64,000 nucleotides of DNA from Colwellia sp. PAMC 21821. Lineage in GTDB: Bacteria; Pseudomonadota; Gammaproteobacteria; Enterobacterales; Alteromonadaceae. The position numbers and the translations under genes were made by a program. Below are positions 30,822 through 39,143 of this stretch, piece after piece; positions within the stretch are counted from its first letter, which is position 1; every line of letters begins with the position of its first letter. Location of the stretch: positions 3,534,001 through 3,598,000 of the forward strand of contig NZ_CP014943.1 in the NCBI RefSeq assembly GCF_002077175.1, written 5' to 3'. The notes beneath the pieces were generated by a model. That model had not been told where the DNA came from, made no database searches, and saw only the letters and a program-made list of their open reading frames with translations.

Positions 30822-30981
30822 TACCAAATGTAATAAGTTATTGACCAATTTTAAGCGAGGATAAATTGTTCAAGAATAAGGCGTTTGATTGAGTAATAGC
30901 GGGCTATTGGGATTGAAAACAACGCAGTTATTGACGATTTAAACCGCCTTAAAATGATCGATTATTTATTTCAATTGGTAT
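30822..30981. repeat. dispersed repeat, family B
   Basis: 160 bases with the same outer ends (ATACCAAATG at the left, TCAATTGGTAT at the right) but an unrelated interior containing GAGTAATAGCGGGCTATTGG and GAAAACAACGCAG. The inner arms ATTTTAAGCG and CGCCTTAAAAT are inverted. Only one copy is in this window. Confidence 0.65.
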
Positions 30982-31242
30982 AATATTTATTTTATTCTCT
31001 ATCGCTTGTTTTTATCGTCCGTCCTTCACGCCATATACTGCTAAATCACTTCAGATTTACTATAACTTACTGAGCTTTTTAAAAGAGATGACTATGCCAT
31101 TTTTTGCGTTATCCTCTTAAATATAGATAATCTGCATAATTGTAGTGTTAATTTTGACCTTGTCCTTGTTAGACAAAAGCTCTGTGGAGGACTAATCTAA
31201 GATTATTGAATATTTTTAAGAGTATTTATTATTCGTTTTATA

Positions 31243-32967
31243 TTGTTGTTTTTCTGCGTTATTAGTCTCTGCGCTACTAGTAAACCTCTTGAATTATCGA
31301 CTATTCCTAATGAGTTATTCATTAATGAGCAGTTATATATTCTACAAGACAGTAGTGCGAACTTGTCGTTTGATAATGCGCTAAAACAATATAAGGCAGG
31401 TAAATTTACTAAAAACGCTGATGGTAAAGTAAGTTTTGGTTTTACAAATGATGCTATTTGGGCGTCAGTGATAATAAATAATTCGTCAGTTAAAGAAATT
31501 GAAAAAGTACTATATCTTGACTCCGCTTGGTTAGACCGTGCTGACTTTTACTTTATCCACCACAATAAAATGGTAGATAAAGCGACTCTCGGAGATACAT
31601 TAGCGTTTAGTACTAGAAAAAATAGTACCCGTATGTTGTCTAAGCAATATACCTTCAAAGCAGGTACAACCCAGGTGCTTATGCGGTTTGAATCAAAAGA
31701 CCCATTACTTATTCCACTTTACTTATCTACAGAAGAAATAATACAAAGTGATCTGAATACATCCAGTTATTTTTATGGCTTTTTATACGGCGCATTTTTT
31801 ATTTTACTGGTTTATAACTTAGCACTTTCTATCAGTTTAAAAGACAGTAGTTATGTATTCTATTCTTTGTATTTGTTGTCCTTTTTGAGTTTAAACATTG
31901 CTTATACGGGACACGGGTTTAAGTTTATTTGGCCTGAAAATGTCTTGTTCCAACAATGGGCAATGATACTCTTTTTGTATTGCTATATTATTTTCGGCAT
32001 TGCTTTTTGTTTCGAGTTTCTGAAATTAAAGCTGTTCTTACCCAAAGTATATAGTGCTAAAAATTGGATATATGCTGGTTTGATTCTGTTAGTGGTATTG
32101 ATATTTTCAAATGGGGATCAACTACTTGCTGTCAAAGTGGGCGTAGCACTGACTTCGTTATTAGTTGTTATTTTCATATCTTTAGGATTTTTAGCGTTAA
32201 AAAATGGTCATGAGATGGTGAAGTTTTTTATTCCTGCGGCATTTATGGGAGCAGGTGGTGCGGCTATTTCTGCAGCATCAACTTGGGGAGCTATTCCTTA
32301 CAACACTATGCTATTTCATAGTATTGAAGTAGGCATGTTAATTGAAATGTATATTTTAGCGTTAGCGTTGGCATTTAATTTAAAAAAAATGGACAACGCC
32401 CGCATTGTTGCTGAAGTGAATGCCCAAGTAGATTACTTAACTCAGTTATATAATCGTCGTGCTTTTACCGACGTCACTATGCCTCAATGGCATTTAGGTA
32501 TTAGGCAAAAAATATCATCTTCGTTGATCCTTTTAGACATTGATTGGTTTAAAAAAATAAACGATGACCATGGTCATTCGGCCGGTGACGCGGTATTGAA
32601 AGGTATTGCTTTTACGTTAAAACAAAAAATAAGAAAAAGTGATGTTTTAGCGCGTTGGGGCGGGGAAGAGTTTATTATTTTCTTACCTAATACTAATAAA
32701 ACTGCAGCGATTAAGCTTGCAAATGTTATTCGTAAAAAGATTGAAAAAATGCTTATTTTACATGATGGAAACTCACTGAAAATTACAGCAAGCTTTGGAG
32801 TGGCCGAATCAAATGAGCGCAGTAATAAATTTGAAGATTTGATCAAACTTGCTGATATTGCGTTGTATAAAGCAAAAAATAGTGGTCGAAATATGGTTTG
32901 TGATATTCAAGAAACCACTGAAGTAAAAGCTGGGCAAGCCGAAAATAACATTCACTCACTGCGCTAA
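31243..32967 (+). CDS. Diguanylate cyclase with 7TMR-DISM sensor
   Basis: About 574 residues: export signal, extracellular 7TMR-DISMED2-like domain (about 25-160), seven membrane helices (about 180-385) and a GGDEF domain (about 395-555). The active loop is GGEEF at residues 473-477 and the inhibitory site RKSD ends five residues before it, so it should make c-di-GMP with product inhibition. No ATG opens the frame: TTG 31243 leaves no basic n-region, whereas ATT 31228 or 31231 behind AAGAG would give IRFILLFFCVISLCATS. The start is therefore uncertain. Confidence 0.88.
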   Translation: MLFFCVISLCATSKPLELSTIPNELFINEQLYILQDSSANLSFDNALKQYKAGKFTKNADGKVSFGFTNDAIWASVIINNSSVKEIEKVLYLDSAWLDRADFYFIHHNKMVDKATLGDTLAFSTRKNSTRMLSKQYTFKAGTTQVLMRFESKDPLLIPLYLSTEEIIQSDLNTSSYFYGFLYGAFFILLVYNLALSISLKDSSYVFYSLYLLSFLSLNIAYTGHGFKFIWPENVLFQQWAMILFLYCYIIFGIAFCFEFLKLKLFLPKVYSAKNWIYAGLILLVVLIFSNGDQLLAVKVGVALTSLLVVIFISLGFLALKNGHEMVKFFIPAAFMGAGGAAISAASTWGAIPYNTMLFHSIEVGMLIEMYILALALAFNLKKMDNARIVAEVNAQVDYLTQLYNRRAFTDVTMPQWHLGIRQKISSSLILLDIDWFKKINDDHGHSAGDAVLKGIAFTLKQKIRKSDVLARWGGEEFIIFLPNTNKTAAIKLANVIRKKIEKMLILHDGNSLKITASFGVAESNERSNKFEDLIKLADIALYKAKNSGRNMVCDIQETTEVKAGQAENNIHSLR

Positions 32968-33042
32968 TACCCAAGCTTAAACCTTGTTGTCATATTCGCA
33001 ATGCCGCTTAAATTTATCGCATAGCTTATTAAAAAATAAGGC

Positions 33043-35091
33043 TTAATTCCTATTTTTCTTTGAAAGTTTCATCTGCATTTCGGCAAATTCTTGAGATTCA
33101 ATTAATGCATCAGCTAAAGTTTTATCGCCAGATAAAACTTTACTTATTTTATTACCTACTAAATTCCCTAACGCAGGAAATTCAAGAATATCAACGTATT
33201 GTACGCTCTTATAAGGACTTTTCTTCAGAGAGGTTTCTTTAGCGTTTGCACTGATAATCGTATTAAAAACAAAGTCGCTAAAAGGTGCTTCATTGTTATA
33301 ATTTGTGTTTTGATAAGTTGAGTAACGAGTACCTGGAGGAATGGAAATCCAACTAGTAAACTTAGCAACTTCGTCTATATAGTTTTTTGATGTCGCCCAC
33401 ATGATAAAATCAAGGGCATTGTCATAAGAATTAGATGAAATAGGGATAGCTAAGGCCCAACTCCACTGCCAATTAGCACCTTTGTGAGTAACTTCATAAG
33501 GAGCTGCTGCAAATCCGACTTTATCAGAAACAGTAGATATTTTCGGGTTATACAAAGTACCCGCTGCAACGGTTGCATCAACCCAAATTGCACATTTACC
33601 TTGAGAAAATAGCTCAAGATTTTCTTGATACCCTAATGTATGTACATTTGGAGGACCATATTTTTGCATTAAATTTATATAGAAGGAAACTGCTGATTTC
33701 CACTCTTTAGAAGTTAATTGTGGTTGCCAATTTTCGTCAAACCATTGCCCACCAAAACTATTAACAATTGTCGTGATCAAAGCAATACTTTCTCCCCAAG
33801 AAGGTTTACCGCGTAAACAGATACTATAAACGCCTTTATTTACTTGTTTTAACTGTTCAGCCATGGCAAAAATTTGCGACCATGTTGGTCGGCTAGGCAT
33901 GTTAATTTGAGCATCATGAAACAAGTCTTTACGATAATAAGTCATCGAACTTTCAGCGTAAAACGGCAGTGCATAAAGCGTGTCTTTATAACTTAAACTC
34001 TCTTTAACCGAATAAATAATATCAGCTAAGTCATAATCGTTGCCTATGTTTTCTATTGGGTGCAGCCATCCTTTTTCCGCCCAAAGTGTTGCTTCATAGG
34101 CGCCTATCGTCATAATATCGAATTGCCCGCCAGTAACAGCGAGGTCACTCATCAAACGCAGCCTTAATACAGACTCGTCTAATACACGCCATTCCAATTT
34201 TATATTAGGGTGTTGAGCCTCGTACAAGTGAGACAACTTCTTCATCATCAACAACTCTTTATTATCTACAGTTGCTATTCTAATGGTATTTTTATCATGT
34301 TTATTTACAAACGATAACAAGCCGTGTTTGTATAAGATTTTATCTACATAACCTGCCGCACTAATTTGCTTTAGGCCTTGATTAAATGCGCGTATTACTT
34401 GCTTAGCTTCAACGTTATTTTTTTTATAGATAGCTAAATGAAAGCTTAAATAATCACTGCTATTCGCTACAAACTCCAATTGACCTATCAAATATGGCAG
34501 GGTATTAACCATTAAGTCTGATGCCGTGTATTTATCGATAAAAACATAGTCTAACCTGCCAATATCTAACATTTTTAGCAGTTGCAGGTAGCTATTTATT
34601 TCTACAATAATTGCGCTCTTAAACTTTGGTTTTACAATTTTTAAAAAGGTACCTCTGAGTACACCGATTCTCTTACCATTATATGATTCGGACGTTACAT
34701 TATTTTTTTTCTTTAATAACGCTAACTGAATACCAGGTAGTGGATCCGATAAGATAAAGTCGTTAGTCGAAACGGTGTTTTCTATAACTGGAAAAACACC
34801 TAGGTATTGTTGACTTTTGCTGACTGACCTAGCTCTGGCCGCAGGAAAATATGATATTTTTACTTTTTTATTGGCTATCGCAAATGCCGCAGAAATAATT
34901 TCAGAAATAGCGCCTTCATGATCTAAGTTAGTTCCTACATAGGGCTCTAGTTGAAAGCTCGCCAAATTTATTTCTTTGCCATGTGAACTAGCAACGAATA
35001 TAGATAAGAAAAAAACTAGGCACTTAATGGTTATGTAATGTTCTCTACTATTCATATAAATTACCGTATATTTTTTGAGGCTAAATAACAT
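33043..35091 (-). CDS. exported protein fusing two solute-binding modules
   Basis: 682 residues from ATG 35091, or 670 from ATG 35055, which gives a more usual signal peptide (ending VASSHGK). Residues about 40-270 resemble amino-acid-type binding proteins (SBP family 3: EGAISEIISAAF, GKRIGVLRGTFL, LDYVFIDKYTA); residues about 275-660 resemble sugar-type binding proteins (SBP family 1: FDIMTIGAYEATLWAEKGWLHPI, YALPFYAESSMTYYRKDLF, GKCAIWVDATVAAG). No permease or ATPase is nearby. It is convergent with the diguanylate cyclase, 75 bases apart, and may be a sensory rather than transport protein. Confidence 0.85.
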   Translation of the reverse strand: MLFSLKKYTVIYMNSREHYITIKCLVFFLSIFVASSHGKEINLASFQLEPYVGTNLDHEGAISEIISAAFAIANKKVKISYFPAARARSVSKSQQYLGVFPVIENTVSTNDFILSDPLPGIQLALLKKKNNVTSESYNGKRIGVLRGTFLKIVKPKFKSAIIVEINSYLQLLKMLDIGRLDYVFIDKYTASDLMVNTLPYLIGQLEFVANSSDYLSFHLAIYKKNNVEAKQVIRAFNQGLKQISAAGYVDKILYKHGLLSFVNKHDKNTIRIATVDNKELLMMKKLSHLYEAQHPNIKLEWRVLDESVLRLRLMSDLAVTGGQFDIMTIGAYEATLWAEKGWLHPIENIGNDYDLADIIYSVKESLSYKDTLYALPFYAESSMTYYRKDLFHDAQINMPSRPTWSQIFAMAEQLKQVNKGVYSICLRGKPSWGESIALITTIVNSFGGQWFDENWQPQLTSKEWKSAVSFYINLMQKYGPPNVHTLGYQENLELFSQGKCAIWVDATVAAGTLYNPKISTVSDKVGFAAAPYEVTHKGANWQWSWALAIPISSNSYDNALDFIMWATSKNYIDEVAKFTSWISIPPGTRYSTYQNTNYNNEAPFSDFVFNTIISANAKETSLKKSPYKSVQYVDILEFPALGNLVGNKISKVLSGDKTLADALIESQEFAEMQMKLSKKNRN

Positions 35092-35095
35092 TTTT

Positions 35096-35120
35096 AACTA
35101 ATCAACTAATCAACTAAATC
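35096..35120. repeat. three-copy 8-base tandem repeat
   Basis: AACTAATC, AACTAATC, AACTAAATC in a row, directly upstream of the dual binding-protein gene. Confidence 0.7.
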
Positions 35121-35175
35121 AACCCAACAACTAAGCTGTCTTTCTAGCATTAAGATCATTTAACTTACGCGATAT

Positions 35176-35433
35176 TTAATGATTAGGTGTTAAGTAATTT
35201 GGAAAAATAAATGAATATATTTCTGAAATATAAGGTACAAATAAAAGGCGGTTGATGTTTATTATGTAAATTAAAACGTTAAGGGAACGGGGAAGTAATT
35301 GAAATAATTGAACTAATTTGACGAGATTCATTTTATTATTAGATTTCAAAATTTCGTATTTATTAAATAAGATAACGTGTAAAACCGTTATAGCTAAATC
35401 GATATTGAGCGTAATAATATTCTTTTTCTTCAT
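35176..35433 (-). CDS. possible small protein with a strong ribosome site
   Basis: 85 codons. The ATG (35431-35433) is preceded by AAAAGGAG at an eight-base spacing, one of the best ribosome sites in the window, which is why I list it. The product (MKKKNIITLNIDLAITVLHV and on) is AT-rich, moderately hydrophobic and matches nothing I know. A similarly long frame lies on the opposite strand without a ribosome site. It could equally be the remnant of a longer gene. Confidence 0.35.
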   Translation of the reverse strand: MKKKNIITLNIDLAITVLHVILFNKYEILKSNNKMNLVKLVQLFQLLPRSLNVLIYIININRLLFVPYISEIYSFIFPNYLTPNH

Positions 35434-36279
35434 GGTTTTAACTCCTTTTAAATTGTACTTTTTATCTCAGCTCATGTGGCTAAAGGTTAAGGATTTGTAC
35501 CTTTGTAGCTTTTTACAATTGAAAACAGAAAACAGAAAACAGAAAACAGATGTTCATCCTTTAAATTGGGCTTGTTGAATGACGTAAATCTGCACCAAAC
35601 AGTTATTTACATTGCGTTCCCTATCTATTTTCAATTCTTTTAATTCGTTAATTTATAATTGAGTATAGACATGAATTCATCAGAAGAACAACTCGATAAT
35701 TATCTTTATGAACAGCACCTTATCAACGTGTGCTTGCAACGGAAATAATTAGGTACTGATGGTGCTAGCTATCGACTTTTACGGTGTATTGTGTCGAGTT
35801 TCGATCAAAACCCTTGTGTATAATTCTAGGTTTTGAAAACAATTTCAGTAGCCACTTTGAACCGCATTAATAGATATAATCGTACTGAACACGATAGTAA
35901 GCAAGCTTTCAAATTCCATTAATTGAATTGGGCCATTGATCTTTTGCGAGTGAGGATAAATATCTCAACTCATATGTTTACTGTTGCAGATAATACATAC
36001 GCAACAACATCTCTGTAGGCGTGTCGAGTGATTGAACCTTATGTGTATAAAAGCCAGTTGAGCACTACAGCAACATATTGCCCTGAACAACTCGTTATTA
36101 AAATAAAGGCATTATATTTGGCCATTTTTCCTGTGTAAAACACTTAGATTATTATACTTGATAAGGTTTCTGATAAGGTGTTTTTAGGCTAAGTTGAACC
36201 GTAAATTTACCAGATAACTACTATGTTTCGTGAGGGAAATAATGAAAAGCAAAGCATGTAACTTAGTTAGGCGTTGAGT
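35434..36279. other. 846-base noncoding stretch
   Basis: No gene was recognised. It contains a four-copy 7-base tandem repeat (35521-35550) and a 25-codon frame at 35671-35748 beginning MNSSEEQLDNYLYEQH that looks like a gene fragment; nothing around it restores a longer reading frame that I can identify. Confidence 0.4.
35521..35550. repeat. GAAAACA tandem repeat
   Basis: Four perfect GAAAACA units plus GA in noncoding DNA. Confidence 0.9.
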
Positions 36280-36792
36280 TTATATAGCCTGCTCAGCAGG
36301 CTTTTTTGCAATATAATAACGATAATAACCAATACAGCTACTGCCAACAAAAACAGTTTCTACAATTAGCCCAATAGGTGAGCCTAAAATAAGGTTATGA
36401 ATAAACCATAATAACCCGCCGGATATCATCATTAATCGTAAAAACTTATCATTATGGCTAAAGGAGCCTGTGGTGATCAAAATAGTTGCCATAAAGCCAA
36501 TAATACTTAGCAGTCCGTTATATGTCGATATTGTGATCAGTAAGCTTAGGCACAGTGAAACTACCGAAATCCATTGGAATTTCCATTTAATTGATATTAA
36601 AAAACGAATACTAGAAAATAAAAATATATAGCCAGCGGTTGGTTGGTCAAGCAACAAGAAGTGAAAACCATTAAATAAGCAACTCACTGACAACGCCGCT
36701 AAAATATAGTTTTTGTTTTTAAATTGCATAGCACAGCACTCAATAAGAAGTGTCACAGTGACGAGCAATTGCGAAAGTAGAAAGTCAGGCAT
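36280..36792 (-). CDS. ygjV: YgjV family inner-membrane protein
   Basis: 170 residues, almost wholly hydrophobic, five to six helices, with the family pattern LLVTVTLLIECCAMQFKNKN, FNGFHFLLLDQPTAG and SSIRFLISIKWK. Function unknown. The last codons contain a GCCTGC/GCAGGC stem (KKPAEQAI). No ribosome site precedes the ATG at 36790-36792; instead a 14-base tandem array begins eight bases upstream and forms the whole leader. Confidence 0.85.
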   Translation of the reverse strand: MPDFLLSQLLVTVTLLIECCAMQFKNKNYILAALSVSCLFNGFHFLLLDQPTAGYIFLFSSIRFLISIKWKFQWISVVSLCLSLLITISTYNGLLSIIGFMATILITTGSFSHNDKFLRLMMISGGLLWFIHNLILGSPIGLIVETVFVGSSCIGYYRYYIAKKPAEQAI

Positions 36793-36799
36793 AATTATT

Positions 36800-36953
36800 T
36801 GTAAATATAAGTCTGTAAATATAAGTCTGTAAATATAAGTCTGTAAATATAAGTCTGTAAATATAAGTCTGTAAATAAAAGGCTGTCAATAAAAGTCGGT
36901 CAACAATAGTCATTCAACAATAGTCGGTTAGTATTAGCCAGTCAGTAAAAATG
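36800..36953. repeat. 14-base tandem array upstream of ygjV
   Basis: Eleven consecutive 14-base units. The five nearest to ygjV (36800-36869) are identical TGTAAATATAAGTC; those further away are increasingly divergent (TGTAAATAAAAGGC, TGTCAATAAAAGTC, GGTCAACAATAGTC and so on). It occupies the ygjV 5' leader and probably its promoter. Confidence 0.95.
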
Positions 36954-36964
36954 GGGGTTACTAA

Positions 36965-36996
36965 AGCCAATCAATTGTAGATTAAATTGATTGGCT
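36965..36996 (-). terminator. hairpin after the MFS transporter gene
   Basis: 12-base perfect inverted repeat AGCCAATCAATT / AATTGATTGGCT with an eight-base loop, eight bases beyond the stop codon of the minus-strand gene. There are only a few T after it, so termination may be partial. Confidence 0.65.
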
Positions 36997-37003
36997 GATA
37001 AGC

Positions 37004-38185
37004 TTAGTAGTTCTCAAGCAGAATATGTTTTTTTACTTGCGGTAATTTCCATATTGCATATACGGGAATGATAAGCAGCATTAATAAAGTTAATTGCTCA
37101 GCTTCGTTTAGGGGTAATAATTGTAATAAGTAAACAATAACCGCAGAACCGCTCATTTGCATAAAGCCTAAAAGCGCTGAAGCTGAACCGGCTTTTTCAC
37201 CAAAAGGTGCGAGTGCTTGTCCAGCACATGCGCCCATAAGAAACGAAAAACCTAATGAACTGATCATTATCGGTATCATAAAAGCGCTAGGTGTTTGCCA
37301 AGGCAATAAAGCTAACATTAACAAACCGGCGATAATGAGTAAAACCATGCCAAAACCTATTGTTACTCTGGCTCCAAACTTGACTAAAACTCTAGGAGCC
37401 AGAAAACAAGCAACAATGTTAATTGTTGCATTTAAACTAAACCAATAAACAAAACTTTCTTGATTTAACCCTAAGCGTACCATTAACCAAGCTGGCGAAC
37501 TGCTGACATAAGCAATAATAATTGCCATAGATAACATTACAAGTAAGGCATTAAACATAAATACCGGATGCTTCAATACCGGCATAAAATGGGCCGTAGA
37601 AATAAGATTTTTATGTCGTTGTGTATTTTCAGGTCTGGTTTCTTTAAGGGTAAAAAATAAAATTAATCCGGCAAAAACAGCGTAGCCTGCCATAAATTCA
37701 AAGTTACTGCGCCAACCAAAATGTTCTGTTAATACAGTACCTAACAAGGGAGCAAGCGCGGGAATACAACATATAGCGCTATTTAAATATGAGTACATCA
37801 CGCCACTTTCAATCGCGTTATATTTATCACGTACGCTGGCAAAAGCTGAAACGACTATCGCGCAGGCCCCAAAACCTTGCATTAAACGGCTGACAAGAAA
37901 AAACGCTAAGCTGTCTGAATAAGCTGAGATGATAGAAGCTAAGCCATAAATGAGTATGCCGCCCAATGCTACTGGTCGACGACCATAGCGATCAGCAAGT
38001 GGCCCACTTATAAGCTGGCCAAAACCCAAGCTTAAAATAAATATTGTTATGCTCCACTGAATTTCATTCATAGGAACGACGAATTCTGCTGCCATAACAG
38101 GCAAAGCGGGTAAAAAAATGTCTATGGCTAATGGGCTAAAAATAACCATTAAAATTAGTAGGGGTAGTCGTTGTTTATTTGTCAT
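37004..38185 (-). CDS. MFS drug-resistance transporter, Bcr/CflA family
   Basis: 393 residues, twelve helices. Family marks: IDIFLPALPVMA near the N-terminus (Asp in helix 1), GFGQLISGPLADRYGRRPVALGG (MFS motif A) and RLMQGFGACAIVVSAFASVRD (motif C region). Bcr/CflA proteins are proton-driven exporters of small molecules such as bicyclomycin, chloramphenicol or sulfonamides; the substrate here cannot be told. It is followed by a hairpin and then ygjV on the same strand. Confidence 0.9.
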   Translation of the reverse strand: MTNKQRLPLLILMVIFSPLAIDIFLPALPVMAAEFVVPMNEIQWSITIFILSLGFGQLISGPLADRYGRRPVALGGILIYGLASIISAYSDSLAFFLVSRLMQGFGACAIVVSAFASVRDKYNAIESGVMYSYLNSAICCIPALAPLLGTVLTEHFGWRSNFEFMAGYAVFAGLILFFTLKETRPENTQRHKNLISTAHFMPVLKHPVFMFNALLVMLSMAIIIAYVSSSPAWLMVRLGLNQESFVYWFSLNATINIVACFLAPRVLVKFGARVTIGFGMVLLIIAGLLMLALLPWQTPSAFMIPIMISSLGFSFLMGACAGQALAPFGEKAGSASALLGFMQMSGSAVIVYLLQLLPLNEAEQLTLLMLLIIPVYAIWKLPQVKKHILLENY

Positions 38186-38328
38186 TTAAGTCTCAATTAT
38201 GATGACTGCGCAGTATAAGATATTGGTGTGATGAGCAGAAGATAAATATCGCCAATTTAGTCATTTTTAATTAATGTTTAATTATTAAAAAGGCATATAA
38301 CAAAAATAATATTGATTTAATGCCTAGT

Positions 38329-38361
38329 TAGCACCGAGGTAGCACCGAGGTAGCACCGAGT
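38329..38361. repeat. three-copy 11-base tandem repeat
   Basis: TAGCACCGAGG, TAGCACCGAGG, TAGCACCGAGT in the gap between the MFS gene and miaE. Confidence 0.9.
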
Positions 38362-38471
38362 TAATACCGTTAATAATATTTAACTGATTTCAGTATTTTC
38401 TTGTCGCATATTTTTAGCCGTGTAAAATAGCGCCATTATTTATTTCTTTTATAATTACTAAAATTTTATCT

Positions 38472-39044
38472 ATGTTCGAATTAAAATATAAAACCCCAAA
38501 AACGTGGGCCGATGTCGTGCTTAATGACTTCGATGCATTTCTAACTGATCATGCCGCGGCAGAAAAAAAAGCTTCAGGTATGGCCATGTCAATGATCTCG
38601 CATTATCCTGATCGCAAATCTGTTGTGAAAGCAATGGCCGATTTAGCCATTGAAGAGCTTATCCATTTTAAGCAAGTACTAAAGTTAATTTATGCCCGCG
38701 GCGGTCAATTAGGTGCTGATGAAAAAGACCCTTACATTAACCAAATTAGAAAAGTGTTTCGTAACGGCAGTGACGTGTTTTTCATGGACCGATTAATAGT
38801 AGCAGGTGTTATTGAAGCTCGCGGACATGAACGATTTTCTTTAATTGCAGAAGCGCTACCAGAAGGCAAAGATAAGGACTTTTATCAAGCCATCGCAAAG
38901 TCAGAAGAAAAGCATAAAAACCTATTTATTGAATTAGCCTATGAGTATTTTGCCAAAAAAGATGTTGATCAACGTTTGACAGAAGTTTTAGACATTGAAG
39001 CAGATATTTGTGCGGCGCTGCCATTTCGTGCTGCTTTGCATTAA
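38472..39044 (+). CDS. miaE: tRNA-(ms2io6A)-hydroxylase MiaE
   Basis: 190 residues, ferritin-like four-helix bundle carrying a non-heme diiron site. Visible ligand segments: LTDHAAAEKKASGMAMSMI, DLAIEELIHFKQVL, VIEARGHERF and AKSEEKHKNLF. It hydroxylates ms2i6A at position 37 of tRNAs reading UNN codons, an oxygen-dependent step. It stands alone, 99 bases before the glycosyltransferase-like gene. Confidence 0.95.
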   Translation: MFELKYKTPKTWADVVLNDFDAFLTDHAAAEKKASGMAMSMISHYPDRKSVVKAMADLAIEELIHFKQVLKLIYARGGQLGADEKDPYINQIRKVFRNGSDVFFMDRLIVAGVIEARGHERFSLIAEALPEGKDKDFYQAIAKSEEKHKNLFIELAYEYFAKKDVDQRLTEVLDIEADICAALPFRAALH

Positions 39045-39143
39045 TTGTCTTCAGCACTCGTGATAACCAGTGACTTGATACATGTTTAAAACAACTTTAG
39101 ATAGCTGGTTTTTAGTGAATAAAACTCTAGGTATTCAGCCATA

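Larger units (their letters stand above)
30657..31242. other. intergenic region with several repeat copies
   Basis: 586 bases between fbp and the diguanylate cyclase gene. It holds a partial repeat end at 30671-30702, a 29-base palindromic copy at 30792-30820, a second-type element at 30822-30981 and about 260 AT-rich bases of leader. No gene was seen. Confidence 0.55.

Noticed and set aside
35318..35578. 86-codon plus-strand frame overlapping the 35176-35433 frame
   Set aside because: No ribosome site, runs into a simple repeat (GAAAACA), and the opposite strand has the better start signal.
36283..36306. Plus-strand terminator AGCCTGCTCAGCAGGCTTTTTT at the end of ygjV
   Set aside because: No plus-strand gene ends before it; the stem is explained by the ygjV coding sequence, and on the gene's own strand no T-run follows it.
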